DNA of 64,000 nt, taken from assembly GCF_900243075.1 (NCBI RefSeq), contig NZ_OEZH01000120.1, forward strand, positions 18,926 to 82,925. The letters run 5' to 3'. This DNA is from Clostridioides difficile (GTDB lineage Bacteria; Bacillota; Clostridia; Peptostreptococcales; Peptostreptococcaceae). The position numbers and the translations under genes were made by a program. Below are positions 29,162-38,769 of this stretch, one piece after another. The first letter of the stretch is position 1. Each line of letters opens with the position of its first letter. The notes under the pieces were generated by a model, which saw nothing but the letters and a program-made list of their open reading frames with translations, searched no databases and was not told the origin of the DNA.

Positions 29162-29962
29162 TTAGTCTTCGCTTAACACAGATGTAAGCTCAGGGTCGTT
29201 TAAAAGATGCTCAAAATAGCTATGCGCTGAAATATATCCTATACCATACATTTTACGCTTTGAGTTTACAACCTTATATTCATAACATGCACTCTTAACT
29301 TTGTTGTAGTCATTAAAATCCATTGCCTTATAGATAGCCCTTTCATTTCTTGGTATATACTTTACATATTTTGGCTTAATAAAATACAAATCATCTTTTA
29401 TCTTACGTTCACGTTTAAGCTTCTTTAAAACTGCCCCATTCTTTCTATGCATTATATGGTCATCATACTTGTAGTGATGAGCTATATGAGTTACATCTCC
29501 TTTAAATTTATGTTCAAAATCCAATATAGTCTTCTCCATTAACTCATAATGTGTCCCTTCTTTTTCATCTATATCTGCAAGTATAATCACATTTTGAGGT
29601 TTCACTCCAAGTTCTCTCAAAGCTGATTTAAACTCGTTATTTCTAAGCTCTTCCTTTTGCTTCCTAGTTAAGTTTCTAAATTTTGTGTTAGCCTTGAAAA
29701 CGTTAACTCCTGAACCATCTGATACTAGTACCATATATACATTATCAACTCCACATTGTTTTATAGCTTCGACAATGGCACTTCCTCCCCATAGAACCTC
29801 ATCATCTTGATGTTGAGGATAAAATACTGCTGCTGATTTAAATTTTCTACTATTACTCTCAGGAATAGGCATTTCAAGTTTTCCGTTAAAATTCTTTGCA
29901 ATTAAAAATATCATCAATAATATTAATATACTTATTCCTATGTGCTTCGTTTTACTTTCCAT
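29162..29962 (-). CDS. PIG-L/LmbE-family deacetylase, membrane anchored
   Basis: A 266-residue protein. An N-terminal TM segment (about 8-24) acts as signal anchor, so the enzyme faces outward. FYPQHQDDEVLWGG (about 48-61) is the zinc motif HxDDE, and THIAHHYKYDDHIMHRKNG supplies the third ligand region. The family removes N-acetyl groups from GlcNAc derivatives. A cell-wall polysaccharide or lipid-linked sugar is the probable substrate (inference). Confidence 0.85.
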   Translation of the reverse strand: MESKTKHIGISILILLMIFLIAKNFNGKLEMPIPESNSRKFKSAAVFYPQHQDDEVLWGGSAIVEAIKQCGVDNVYMVLVSDGSGVNVFKANTKFRNLTRKQKEELRNNEFKSALRELGVKPQNVIILADIDEKEGTHYELMEKTILDFEHKFKGDVTHIAHHYKYDDHIMHRKNGAVLKKLKRERKIKDDLYFIKPKYVKYIPRNERAIYKAMDFNDYNKVKSACYEYKVVNSKRKMYGIGYISAHSYFEHLLNDPELTSVLSED

Positions 29963-30092
29963 ATTTAAAACTTTCTCCTTCTTATCAATTCAAATATCTT
30001 ATAAACCTTTGTGGCAAATAGGTTGAAATATACAAATTATTTTACAATATTTTATTGTTTCATACAATCTTTGACATGAGCTATAATAAAAT

Positions 30093-30143
30093 AAAAAAGC
30101 CTTCTAACTGCAACATTGCAAATATTACAGACAGAAAGCTTCT
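30093..30143 (-). terminator. Terminator downstream of hslO
   Basis: On the minus strand AAGCTTTCT pairs with AGAAGGCTT, with inner CTGT/CAG pairing and a six-T tail. Confidence 0.6.
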
Positions 30144-30230
30144 TAATTCTTAAAATTTATTAAGCTTAAAAATTTATTAAACTTATTTTTTAATAGAAAT
30201 ATGCCTATTATTAATAAATTATACTTTAAT

Positions 30231-30287
30231 TACTATATCAATACGACATTACTATATCACTATGACATTACCTATATCAATACAACT
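30231..30287. repeat. Three tandem 19-bp repeats
   Basis: Units start at 30231, 30250 and 30269, each a variant of TACTATATCAATACGACAT. They lie directly after the hslO stop codon, between it and its terminator. Confidence 0.75.
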
Positions 30288-30298
30288 ATTTTCATAGT

Positions 30299-31174
30299 CT
30301 ACATTTCTTTTAAAATCTCAAGCAACTCTTCTTCACTATACATATACTTCTTATTACAGAACTGGCAACCAACTTCTGCCTTTTTATCTTCTTCTATTAT
30401 TTCAGCCAATGATTTTTTACCGATTGCAACCAAAGCAGTTTTTACTCTTTCTTTTGAACATTCACACATAAACCCAACTTCGCAGGTATCAAGTATTTTA
30501 GGCTCCAAACCATCTAAAACAATATTTAATATATCCTCTGGTGATTTTCCTTCTCTTAACATGTTAGTTATAGAAGGTAATTTAGCTACATTTTCCTCTA
30601 ACTTAGCAATAGTCTCTTCTTCTGCATCTGGCATTAATTGCACTATAAATCCTCCAGCAAACTCTACTTCATCTTCTTTTGTAAGAACACCTAAAGCTAC
30701 TACTGAAGGTGTTTGTTCTGATACAGCAAAATAATAAGTAAAGTCTTCTGCAATTTCTCCACTTACCAATGGATAAGTCCCATTATATGGTTCTCTAAGA
30801 CCTAAGTCTTTAATAACTTTTACAACACCTTCTGTTCCTACCGCTGCTGCTACATTTAACTTTCCATTTGGATAGTCTTCAACCTCTACTTGTGGATTTC
30901 CTACATATCCTTTTACCATTCCCTTAGAATCTGATGTGGCGATAATAGTTCCGATTGGACCTCCACCCTTTATTATTACAGTCAATTTATCACTATCATT
31001 TTTCATCATTAGTCCCATTATAGATGTAGCTGTTAATGTTCTTCCAAGTGCTGCTGTTGCTACTTTTGTAGTTTCATGTAATCTTCTAGCTTCCTCTACT
31101 GTATTTCTAGTAGTTGCGACAAATGCTCTAACTTGACCATTTCCTGATGTCGCTCTTAGTACATAATCTCTCAT
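30299..31174 (-). CDS. hslO: Hsp33 redox-regulated chaperone
   Basis: A 291-residue protein of usual Hsp33 length. The N-terminal core starts RDYVLRATSGNGQVRAFVATT and contains GPIGTIIATSD. The C-terminal zinc switch has four Cys in the CXC...CXXC pattern (FMCECSKERV and GCQFCNKKY). Zinc loss on oxidation would activate the holdase. ATG 31174 behind GGAGG. Monocistronic. Confidence 0.97.
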   Translation of the reverse strand: MRDYVLRATSGNGQVRAFVATTRNTVEEARRLHETTKVATAALGRTLTATSIMGLMMKNDSDKLTVIIKGGGPIGTIIATSDSKGMVKGYVGNPQVEVEDYPNGKLNVAAAVGTEGVVKVIKDLGLREPYNGTYPLVSGEIAEDFTYYFAVSEQTPSVVALGVLTKEDEVEFAGGFIVQLMPDAEEETIAKLEENVAKLPSITNMLREGKSPEDILNIVLDGLEPKILDTCEVGFMCECSKERVKTALVAIGKKSLAEIIEEDKKAEVGCQFCNKKYMYSEEELLEILKEM

Positions 31175-31260
31175 CGATATTCCTCCATATTTCGTTAATT
31201 ATCTCATTTTACTATATTACTATCTTAATTCTACTCTATAAATACTTATCTATCTTAATC

Positions 31261-31397
31261 GTAGGTAATAACTCTTTTATTTTAATTTTACTAGGTAATA
31301 GTTCTTTTGTTTTATTTTTAATCTATAGAACTTTATAACTATTAAAAAGCAAAAATCATAAAATATCATCACTTTATTTTTAATCTATAAAACTGCA
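31261..31397. repeat. Direct repeats upstream of hslO
   Basis: Two adjacent 30-bp units (31261-31290 and 31291-31320, about 5 differences) begin TAGGTAATA, and TTATTTTTAATCTATA recurs at about 31311 and 31372. No gene lies in 31175-31457. Confidence 0.55.
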
Positions 31398-31457
31398 TTT
31401 TTTATATTTTTATATAATGCTTATTTTTAATAAGTTTCTTTTATATTCAAAAATATC

Positions 31458-32204
31458 TTATTTTTTACATACAAAAAAGATTCTTTGACTTTCTTCATTA
31501 GGTTTATCAAATGTAAAATCTCCATAAGATTTTATATCCTTAAATCCAGACTCTTTAAGCATATCAACTATCTCATCTTCAGTATATGCTCTTTGTTGGT
31601 GTATTTCTTCAAATCTTTCAAACTTTCCACACTCATCTTTAATAAAAAATGTCAGTTCCATTTCAATTAGATTCTCTTCTTCATCAAAGTAATTTTGCCA
31701 CATATACGCTATATCTTCTCTATTTTCTCCATACATATTATTTCCCAATATGTTGGCTAATTTATAAAATGAACTTATATCAAATATAAAGATTCCATCT
31801 TTCTTTAATAATTCATATATCTTTGAAAATACATTTTCCAAATCATCATCATAAGTTATATAATTGAATCCATCACAAGCACAAAGTACACAATCCAAAT
31901 CAGATATTTCAAAATCAAGTTCTGATATATCCTGTTGAAGTAAAACTAATTCTACTCCCTCTTTTTCTGCCTTTTCTCTTGCTACACTAAGCATCTCATC
32001 AGATATATCTATACCAGCTATATCATAATTCTTTTTAGTCAATGGAATTGTAAGATTACCTGTACCACATGCCAATTCCAATATATTATTTACTTTTACA
32101 CCTTCAGTATCTATTATATCTTCTATATATTTAACCCATCCATCATAATCAACTTCATTCATAAGTTCATCATATACAAACGCAAAATCACTATATTGAC
32201 TCAT
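31458..32204 (-). CDS. Class I SAM-dependent methyltransferase
   Basis: A 248-residue protein. Motif I is ILELACGTGNLTIPL (about 40-54), motif II GIDISDEMLSVAREKA, and the post-I strand DLDCVLCACDGFNYI. Ends with IKSYGDFTFDKPNEESQRIFFVCKK, typical of small-molecule methyltransferases. ATG 32204 is preferred because it overlaps the SASP gene end by 14 bases and follows GGAGGGGC; an upstream frame start at 32228 has no site. Confidence 0.85.
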   Translation of the reverse strand: MSQYSDFAFVYDELMNEVDYDGWVKYIEDIIDTEGVKVNNILELACGTGNLTIPLTKKNYDIAGIDISDEMLSVAREKAEKEGVELVLLQQDISELDFEISDLDCVLCACDGFNYITYDDDLENVFSKIYELLKKDGIFIFDISSFYKLANILGNNMYGENREDIAYMWQNYFDEEENLIEMELTFFIKDECGKFERFEEIHQQRAYTEDEIVDMLKESGFKDIKSYGDFTFDKPNEESQRIFFVCKK

Positions 32205-32436
32205 CCTTTTTATTCTGCCCCTCCACAATCTTTTTCAACCTCTTTTTGCGTGATGTAAGTATACCTCCAATTCTTCCAGCTTCCTTAGCTGTAAGCCCTG
32301 CCCATCCACGTTCACCAACTTTGTCCATAAGACCTAGTTCTGAGGCTATCTCATATTTCATTATATCATCATTTGTCAATATTTTAGTATTCTTGCCATT
32401 AGTTATCTTCTTTTCTCTTTGCATATTTTCTTTCAA
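32191..32436 (-). CDS. Alpha/beta-type small acid-soluble spore protein
   Basis: About 81 residues. YEIASELGLMDKV and GWAGLTAKEAGRIGG are the two conserved SASP boxes; the latter contacts DNA. A likely TTG start at 32436 follows AGGGGTGAT. The N-terminal extension and very basic tail (TSRKKRLKKIVEG) differ from major SASPs, so this is a minor type. It would be made in the forespore and protect spore DNA from UV. The overlap with a methyltransferase gene is unusual. Confidence 0.9.
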   Translation of the reverse strand: MKENMQREKKITNGKNTKILTNDDIMKYEIASELGLMDKVGERGWAGLTAKEAGRIGGILTSRKKRLKKIVEGQNKKDESI

Positions 32437-32553
32437 AAAAATCACCCCTTCTCATTTGTATTTTTGTCAATTAAAAGAAATTTATACAAATATCTAAGGG
32501 GTATTTATAAACTCATATATTTTTAAATTCTGGTATTTTAAGTCTTAATGTTT

Positions 32554-33672
32554 TTAATCTATAGCCTTTTTGTATTTTAATAATTTTGCATAAACATTCA
32601 ATGCATTTACACATATCTTTTCATCAAAATTAAAGTTTATATTATGAAGACCATTTACAAATCCTTTTTCTTCATTTCTTGAACCTAGCATAAAAAATAA
32701 TCCTGGAACTTCCTTTTGATAATAAGAAAAATCTTCTGATATCATAAGTGGTTCTAACTCTACTACAGTATCATTTCCAACAGCTTCAACAAACTCTTGA
32801 TACAATCCCTTATCATTTTTAACAGCAATATAGTCATCTATAATATTTATATTAATCTTACAGTTATAAGCTAATTCAAACCCTCTAGCAAGCTCTCTAA
32901 CTCTAAGCTTCATTCTCTCATACACTTCTGGGCTGAAACATCTCATAGTACCTTCCATCTTTATATTTTCAGCTATTATATTTCTTCTAGCCCCTCCTTC
33001 AATTCTACCAATAGTCAGCACTGCATTGTCTATTGGACTTATATTTCTTGATACTATAGTTTGAAGTGAACTTACAAAGTTTGAAGCTATCACTATACCA
33101 TCAATTCCATTTTGTGGCATAGCTCCATGTCCACTTTTAGATACTACTTCTATATCAATATCCCCTATTTGTGCCATAAAGTAGCCTTCCCTTGTACCTA
33201 CATAACCTTCTGGCAACTCTGGATATATATGAAGCCCATATATCTCATCAACATTATATTTCCTAAGCACACCTTCATCTATTAAAGCTTTTGCCCCGCC
33301 AGGTCCTTCTTCTGCTGGTTGAAATATGAATACTATATTATCATTTAGCTCTTCTTTATTATCATTTAAATACTCAATTAATCCAAGTAATATAGTAGCA
33401 TGTCCATCATGACCACATAAATGTTTTACCCCTTCTTCACTATGAAGACCATCTATATCAGCTCTAAAAGCTATATCTCTTTTAGGTCTTTTACCTTCTA
33501 TTACGCCTACTATACCTGTTTCTAAGTAAACTTCATACTCAATTCCTAATTTATCAAGATAATCTCTTATGTATTTTGAAGTCTTATACTCTTTTCTCCC
33601 AATCTCTGCAATAGGGTTTAATGCTTTCCTATGCTTATAAAGTTGTTCTTGTAAATATGATGCCTCTCTCAT
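32554..33672 (-). CDS. M20 amidohydrolase (N-acyl amino acid / N-acetyl-DAP deacetylase type)
   Basis: A 372-residue metallopeptidase. FRADIDGL, LCGHDGHATILLG and FQPAEEGPGGAKALI supply the dimetal ligands and catalytic Glu. A lid domain (about 170-280) follows, then SEDFSYY and a final HNINFNFDE. This matches hippurate hydrolase/N-acetyldiaminopimelate deacetylase. The dapH gene nearby makes the DAP deacetylase role attractive, but the two are not in one operon. Confidence 0.82.
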   Translation of the reverse strand: MREASYLQEQLYKHRKALNPIAEIGRKEYKTSKYIRDYLDKLGIEYEVYLETGIVGVIEGKRPKRDIAFRADIDGLHSEEGVKHLCGHDGHATILLGLIEYLNDNKEELNDNIVFIFQPAEEGPGGAKALIDEGVLRKYNVDEIYGLHIYPELPEGYVGTREGYFMAQIGDIDIEVVSKSGHGAMPQNGIDGIVIASNFVSSLQTIVSRNISPIDNAVLTIGRIEGGARRNIIAENIKMEGTMRCFSPEVYERMKLRVRELARGFELAYNCKININIIDDYIAVKNDKGLYQEFVEAVGNDTVVELEPLMISEDFSYYQKEVPGLFFMLGSRNEEKGFVNGLHNINFNFDEKICVNALNVYAKLLKYKKAID

Positions 33673-33817
33673 GTAATCTCCTCCAAATTCTAATTTATTA
33701 AAAAAATATTTCTATATCTCTTATAATTAAAACATTATACAACATACTATCATAATTAAAAATAAAAACTAAATTGAATATAAAAATATTTTGCATTATT
33801 AAATAATTCACCATTAA

Positions 33818-33863
33818 TAATAATTCCCCTGTTTTGATTTATGAAACAGGGGAATTATTATTA
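33818..33863 (-). terminator. Terminator after sdaB
   Basis: A very strong stem, about 17 bp: AATAATTCCCCTGTTT pairs with AAACAGGGGAATTATT, flanked by A/T-rich tails that allow both directions. Confidence 0.85.
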
Positions 33864-33875
33864 AAAATTTTATTT

Positions 33876-35069
33876 TTAGCAAGAGAAGAAATGTTTAGCA
33901 AGTCCACCCTTGGCTGTCTCTTTGTACTTATCCATCATATCTATACCAGTTTCTTTCATTGTTTCAACAACTTGGTCTAAGGAGACAGAATGTGAGCCAT
34001 CAGTTAATAATGCGTAATTAGCTGCATCATAAGCTCTCTGAGCTGCCATAGCATTTCTTTCTATACATGGAATTTGAACATATCCATATACAGGGTCACA
34101 AGTCATTCCTAGATGATGCTCAAGTGCTATTTCTGCTGCATATTCAATATGGTCTATAGTTCCACCTTTTAGGTATGCTACTGCCGCTGCTGCCATAGAA
34201 CAAGCTGCACCAACTTCACCTTGACATCCTACCTCTGCTCCAGATATTGAAGCATTAGTTTTTATTATATTACCTATTATTCCAGCTACAAGTAATGCTT
34301 CAATTATTTTTTCGTCATCGTACTTATAAAAATCTTGCATTGCAAAGAATATTCCTGGAATTACACCAGCAGAGCCACAAGTTGGAGCTGTAACTATTAT
34401 ATTTCCAGAAGCATTTTGCTCTGAAGCTGCTAGTGCATATGCATATACAAGTGTTGAGAAGTTCTTATCTTTTTGATATGCATTATAAAATGTACTTGCT
34501 CTTCTTTTTAATAATAGTTTACCTGGTATTATTTCATCTGTGCTTAATCCATCATCAATAGATTTTCTCATAGCATCTTTTATAGTTTTTATATAATCTT
34601 TTATGTCTTCTGGTTCACATTCCAACACAAAATCTACTAAAGTCTTATTATTTTCTTTACACCATTTTACTATTTCATCCATAGTATCTAAATGATATAT
34701 GCTGTTACTTTTACTGTTTCTTTGACCTTCCTCTGCTATAGTCCCTCCACCTATAGAATATACAGTCCATTCAGCTGTTACATTTCCATCTTTATCTAAA
34801 GCTTCAAACTTCATTCCATTTGGGTGAAAATCTTTTATAATATCTTCTTCCCAAACAATTTCAACTTTTTTAGGTGCTATAGTTTTTTCAATTATATAGT
34901 CAGTTAAGTGACCTTTTCCTGTAGCTGCCAAACTACCATATAATATTGCTCTAAAACTTTCTGCATCTGGATTTTCATTTTTAAATTTTTCTGCTGCTCT
35001 TTGTGGCCCCATAGTATGAGAACTTGAAGGCCCACTTCCTATTTTAAAAAGTTCCTTTAAAGTATCCAT
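33876..35069 (-). CDS. sdaB: L-serine dehydratase, single-chain iron-sulfur type
   Basis: A 397-residue protein containing beta (about 1-150: FKIGSGPSSSHTMGPQRAA) and alpha (about 165-397) domains in one chain. TAPTCGSAG and the Cys residues of GCQGEVGAACS and MTCDPVYGYVQIPC are the [4Fe-4S] and substrate site. The C-terminal Cys tail (AKHFFSC) can enter the active site as in Legionella enzyme. Converts L-serine to pyruvate and ammonia. ATG 35069 behind AGGAGG. The 35070-35391 gap is AT-rich, with only promoter-like AT tracts. Confidence 0.93.
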   Translation of the reverse strand: MDTLKELFKIGSGPSSSHTMGPQRAAEKFKNENPDAESFRAILYGSLAATGKGHLTDYIIEKTIAPKKVEIVWEEDIIKDFHPNGMKFEALDKDGNVTAEWTVYSIGGGTIAEEGQRNSKSNSIYHLDTMDEIVKWCKENNKTLVDFVLECEPEDIKDYIKTIKDAMRKSIDDGLSTDEIIPGKLLLKRRASTFYNAYQKDKNFSTLVYAYALAASEQNASGNIIVTAPTCGSAGVIPGIFFAMQDFYKYDDEKIIEALLVAGIIGNIIKTNASISGAEVGCQGEVGAACSMAAAAVAYLKGGTIDHIEYAAEIALEHHLGMTCDPVYGYVQIPCIERNAMAAQRAYDAANYALLTDGSHSVSLDQVVETMKETGIDMMDKYKETAKGGLAKHFFSC

Positions 35070-35391
35070 ATTATTCCTCCTAAATTTTCGGTATTATTAC
35101 TTATTATTAGATTTTACGCACATATTTATTATAACCTAAATATATTAATTATTAGTTATTAAATTCGCATAAAATTTATTTTTTATTTCCATTTTGGTAT
35201 ATTTTATTAAATTAATATGTATATTTTGAGAATAAAACATTTATTTCAAATTTTTATAATATTAATATAATATAAATATCTTATTTAAACAGTTAAGATA
35301 TTAACTATACCTATTAAAATTAATTAATTTGTACTATAATTATTATTGTACTTAAAAAATTAAATTTAAATAAAAAAGGAGATTTGATTAT

Positions 35392-36273
35392 ATGTTATTT
35401 AAAGGTTCTGCTGTTGCTTTAGTTACCCCATTTACAGAGGATAATAATGTCAACTTTGAAAAATTAGGTGAATTAATCGAATACCATATTGAGAATGACA
35501 CAGATGCACTAGTTGTTTGTGGAACAACAGGTGAGGCGACTACTATGAGTGAATCTGAAATTTTTGCTGTAATAAAATATACAGTTGAAAAGGTTAATAA
35601 GAGAAGACCTGTCATAGCAGGTACTGGTTCAAACAATACTATGTTGTCTGTTCATATGAGTCAAGAAGCTGAAAAATTAGGGGTGGATGGTCTTTTAATA
35701 ATAACTCCTTACTATAATAAGACTAATGAAAAAGGTCTTAAACTTCACTTTGAAACAATAGCAAATAGTGTTAAGTTACCAATTATTTTATATAACGTAC
35801 CAGGAAGAACTAAAGTAAATATAAAGCCATCTGTTGTAGCTGAACTTGCTAAAATAGATAATATAGTTGCTGTGAAGGAAGCAAGTGGAGATTTAGCTCA
35901 AGTTGCAGAAATAGCCAAATTAGTGCCTAAAGACTTTGCTATATACTCCGGTAATGATGATACTATACTACCACTATTATCATTAGGTGGAAGTGGTGTT
36001 ATCTCTGTACTTGCTAACATCTGCCCTAAAGAAACACATGATTTAGTAGCTAAATTCTTTGAAGGTGATATTGAAGGCTCAAAAAAACTACAACTTGATA
36101 TGGATGCTTTAATTGCTGCCTTATTTATAGAAGTAAATCCAGTTCCAGTTAAAACTGCCATGAACATTTTAGGTTTTAATGTTGGTGATTTAAGACTTCC
36201 TCTAGCTGAAATGGAAGAATCTAATCTTAATGTGTTAAAGCAAGAGTTGACAAATTTTGGATTTAAATTTTAG
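35392..36273 (+). CDS. dapA1: 4-hydroxy-tetrahydrodipicolinate synthase, copy 1
   Basis: A 293-residue TIM-barrel class I aldolase. CGTTGEATTMSESE holds the catalytic Thr pair, YNVPGRTKVN the Tyr and Arg, and AVKEASGD the Schiff-base Lys near 162. Condenses aspartate semialdehyde with pyruvate. It lies before the lysine riboswitch and so is not controlled by it. About 75 percent similar by eye to dapA2. A lysine-independent supply for dipicolinate in spores is a possible role. Confidence 0.95.
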   Translation: MLFKGSAVALVTPFTEDNNVNFEKLGELIEYHIENDTDALVVCGTTGEATTMSESEIFAVIKYTVEKVNKRRPVIAGTGSNNTMLSVHMSQEAEKLGVDGLLIITPYYNKTNEKGLKLHFETIANSVKLPIILYNVPGRTKVNIKPSVVAELAKIDNIVAVKEASGDLAQVAEIAKLVPKDFAIYSGNDDTILPLLSLGGSGVISVLANICPKETHDLVAKFFEGDIEGSKKLQLDMDALIAALFIEVNPVPVKTAMNILGFNVGDLRLPLAEMEESNLNVLKQELTNFGFKF

Positions 36274-36354
36274 CAATATTTATATAAATAAGTTGATTTT
36301 TTCTTAAATATGTATTATTATTAGAATAATCAAATTTTAATATCCTATTAACCT

Positions 36355-36525
36355 AGGGTAGAGGTAGCTGTAACTAAGAGTATCCAATAGTAGCTGGCAG
36401 GTGTTAATGATTGGAAAAAGGATTTACAGCCGAAGAAAATATTTCTTGCAACAATATTTTCTGGGATTACACATAACATGTGTAATACTGTCACTTATTT
36501 TTATAGGTGATGAGCTACAGGGTTT
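36355..36525 (+). ncRNA. Lysine riboswitch (L-box) aptamer
   Basis: The P1 arms GTAGCT (36364-36369) and AGCTAC (36513-36518) enclose conserved L-box elements: AGAGGTAGCTGTAACTAAGA, then TGGAAAAAGGATTT, CAGCCGAAG and three long arms. It lies ahead of asd and of a terminator at 36545-36575. High lysine should stabilise the aptamer and cause early termination of asd-dapA2-dapB1-dapH. Confidence 0.9.
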
Positions 36526-36544
36526 ACTTTGAGTGATAAACTAG

Positions 36545-36575
36545 ACGTACAAAGTATACCTTTGTACGTTTTTTG
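36545..36575 (+). terminator. Riboswitch-controlled terminator
   Basis: ACGTACAAAG pairs with CTTTGTACGT, followed by TTTTTT, just after the lysine aptamer. It is the expression platform. Confidence 0.9.
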
Positions 36576-36697
36576 TATATAGTTAAAGTTGTTAATATAA
36601 TATTAAAGTTTTTGTATATATAAAAATATTAACATATCTTACTTGTATAATTAAAATCAAATAATGTTTTAATAATTTAAAATTGGGGTGAATTTAT

Positions 36698-37699
36698 ATG
36701 AAAAAAGTAAATGTAGCAATAGTTGGTGCTACTGGAATGGTAGGTAGAACATTTTTAAAAGTATTAGAAGAAAGAAACTTTCCAATAGAAAATTTATTTT
36801 TATTCTCTTCTTCTAAATCAGCTGGTTCTAAAGTAATGTTTTGTGGTAAAGAATATATAGTAGAAGAATTAAAGGAAACTTCATTTACTGATAGAGGCAT
36901 ACAAATAGCATTATTCTCTGCTGGAGGAAGTATTAGTGAAAAGTATGCTCCAATAGCTGCTTCAAATGGAATCTTAGTAGTAGATAACTCTAGTCACTGG
37001 AGAATGAATCCAGATGTTCCTTTAGTAGTTCCTGAAGTAAATCCAGAGGCTATAAAAAATCATAAAGGTATAATAGCTAATCCTAACTGCTCTACTATAC
37101 AAGCTATGGTTCCTCTTAAAGCACTTGATGATAAGTACAAAATTAAGAGAGTAGTCTACTCTACTTACCAAGCTGTATCTGGCTCTGGTGTTAAAGGTGT
37201 TGAAGATTTAGAAAAAGGAATGAATGGTAATCCTACTGGATTCTACCCTCATCAAATTTCTTACAACTGTCTTCCTCATATAGATTCATTTACTGAAAAT
37301 GGATACACTAAAGAAGAAATGAAAATGGTAAATGAAACTATGAAAATACTTGATAACTACGATTTAAAAATAACTGCAACTACTGTAAGAGTTCCAGTAA
37401 GAAATGGTCATAGTGAATCTATAAATGTTGAGTTTAACAATCCATTTGAATTAGAAGATTTAGTAAAAACACTTGAAGAAGCTCCAGGTGTTGTAGTAGT
37501 TGATAATCCTGCTAAAAACGAATATCCAACTGCTGTAGAATTTGATGATAGAGATGAGGTATTTGTTGGAAGAATAAGAAGGGACTTTAGTGTTGACAGT
37601 GGTGTAAATCTTTGGGTTGTTGCTGACAATATAAGAAAAGGTGCTGCAACTAATGCAATTCAAATAGCTGAAATGGCTTTATCATATGATTTAGTATAG
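36698..37699 (+). CDS. asd: Aspartate-semialdehyde dehydrogenase
   Basis: A 333-residue enzyme. NADP loop VGATGMVGRTFL at 9-20, active-site Cys in NPNCSTIQA (about 127), and GSGVKGVEDLEKG plus the C-terminal HSESINVEF segment with catalytic His. Reduces aspartyl phosphate to the semialdehyde for lysine/DAP synthesis. ATG 36698 behind TTGGGGTG. First gene of the L-box operon. Confidence 0.96.
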   Translation: MKKVNVAIVGATGMVGRTFLKVLEERNFPIENLFLFSSSKSAGSKVMFCGKEYIVEELKETSFTDRGIQIALFSAGGSISEKYAPIAASNGILVVDNSSHWRMNPDVPLVVPEVNPEAIKNHKGIIANPNCSTIQAMVPLKALDDKYKIKRVVYSTYQAVSGSGVKGVEDLEKGMNGNPTGFYPHQISYNCLPHIDSFTENGYTKEEMKMVNETMKILDNYDLKITATTVRVPVRNGHSESINVEFNNPFELEDLVKTLEEAPGVVVVDNPAKNEYPTAVEFDDRDEVFVGRIRRDFSVDSGVNLWVVADNIRKGAATNAIQIAEMALSYDLV

Positions 37700-37815
37700 T
37701 ATACAAATTTGTATAAATATATAATTTTGTAAAATATTAATAATAAATAAAAAATAAGCATTAGAAGTAACTGTAATATGAAACACAAAACTAAAAAAGA
37801 GGGGATTGATTTTAT

Positions 37816-38703
37816 ATGATATTTAAAGGTTCTGCTGTTGCTCTAGTTACTCCATTTACAAAGGATAACAAAGTTGATTTTGACAAATTAGGTGAATTGG
37901 TTGAGTACCAAATTGCTAATGGTACTGATGCTATAGTATCTTGTGGTACTACTGGTGAAGCTAATACTATGACTGATGAAGAACAACTTGCTACTATTAA
38001 GTATGTTGTTGAAAAAGTTAATAAAAGAGTTCCTGTTATAGCAGGAAGTGGTTCTAATGATACTATGCACTCAGTTAATTTAAGTCAAGAAGCTGAAAAA
38101 TTAGGAGTAGATGCTCTATTAATAATAACTCCTTATTACAATAAAGCTAATAAAGCTGGACTTAAGCGTCATTTTGAAACAATCGCTAACAGTGTTAAAC
38201 TTCCAATTATACTTTATAATGTCCCTGGAAGAACTTGTGTAAATATAAGCCCTAGTCTTATAGTTGAACTTGCTAAGATAGATAATATAGTTGCTGTAAA
38301 AGAAGCTAGTGGGGACTTAGGACAAGTTGCAGAAATAGCTAGTTTAGTTCCAGATGACTTTGCTATCTACTCTGGTAATGATGATACTATACTTCCTTTA
38401 TTATCTTTAGGAGGTCAAGGAGTTATATCAGTACTTGCTAATGTTTGCCCTCAAGAAACTCACGATTTAGTAGCTAAGTTCTTTGAAGGTGATATAGAAG
38501 GTTCTAGAAAATTACAACTTGGTATGGATGCTCTAATTGCAGCTTTATTTATAGAAGTAAATCCTATACCAGTTAAGACTGCAATGAATTTATTGGGATT
38601 CAATGTTGGAGATTTAAGATTACCTCTAGCAGAAATAGACCCAGCAAATTTAGAAGTGTTAAAGAAAGAGTTAGTTAACTTTGGACTAAAAGTTAATGCA
38701 TAA
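37816..38703 (+). CDS. dapA2: 4-hydroxy-tetrahydrodipicolinate synthase, copy 2
   Basis: A 295-residue homologue of dapA1 with the same catalytic motifs (CGTTGEANTMTDEE, YNVPGRTCVN, AVKEASGD). It follows asd by 116 bases, behind AAGAGGGG, in the riboswitch operon, so it is the lysine-repressed copy. Differences from copy 1 are scattered and conservative, which suggests an old duplication with both copies under selection. Confidence 0.95.
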   Translation: MIFKGSAVALVTPFTKDNKVDFDKLGELVEYQIANGTDAIVSCGTTGEANTMTDEEQLATIKYVVEKVNKRVPVIAGSGSNDTMHSVNLSQEAEKLGVDALLIITPYYNKANKAGLKRHFETIANSVKLPIILYNVPGRTCVNISPSLIVELAKIDNIVAVKEASGDLGQVAEIASLVPDDFAIYSGNDDTILPLLSLGGQGVISVLANVCPQETHDLVAKFFEGDIEGSRKLQLGMDALIAALFIEVNPIPVKTAMNLLGFNVGDLRLPLAEIDPANLEVLKKELVNFGLKVNA

Positions 38704-38769
38704 TAAAAATTAATGCAGGATAAAAAATAAGTTTGGTCAAAAGTTAGCCCTTAATCATAGGAGGAAATT

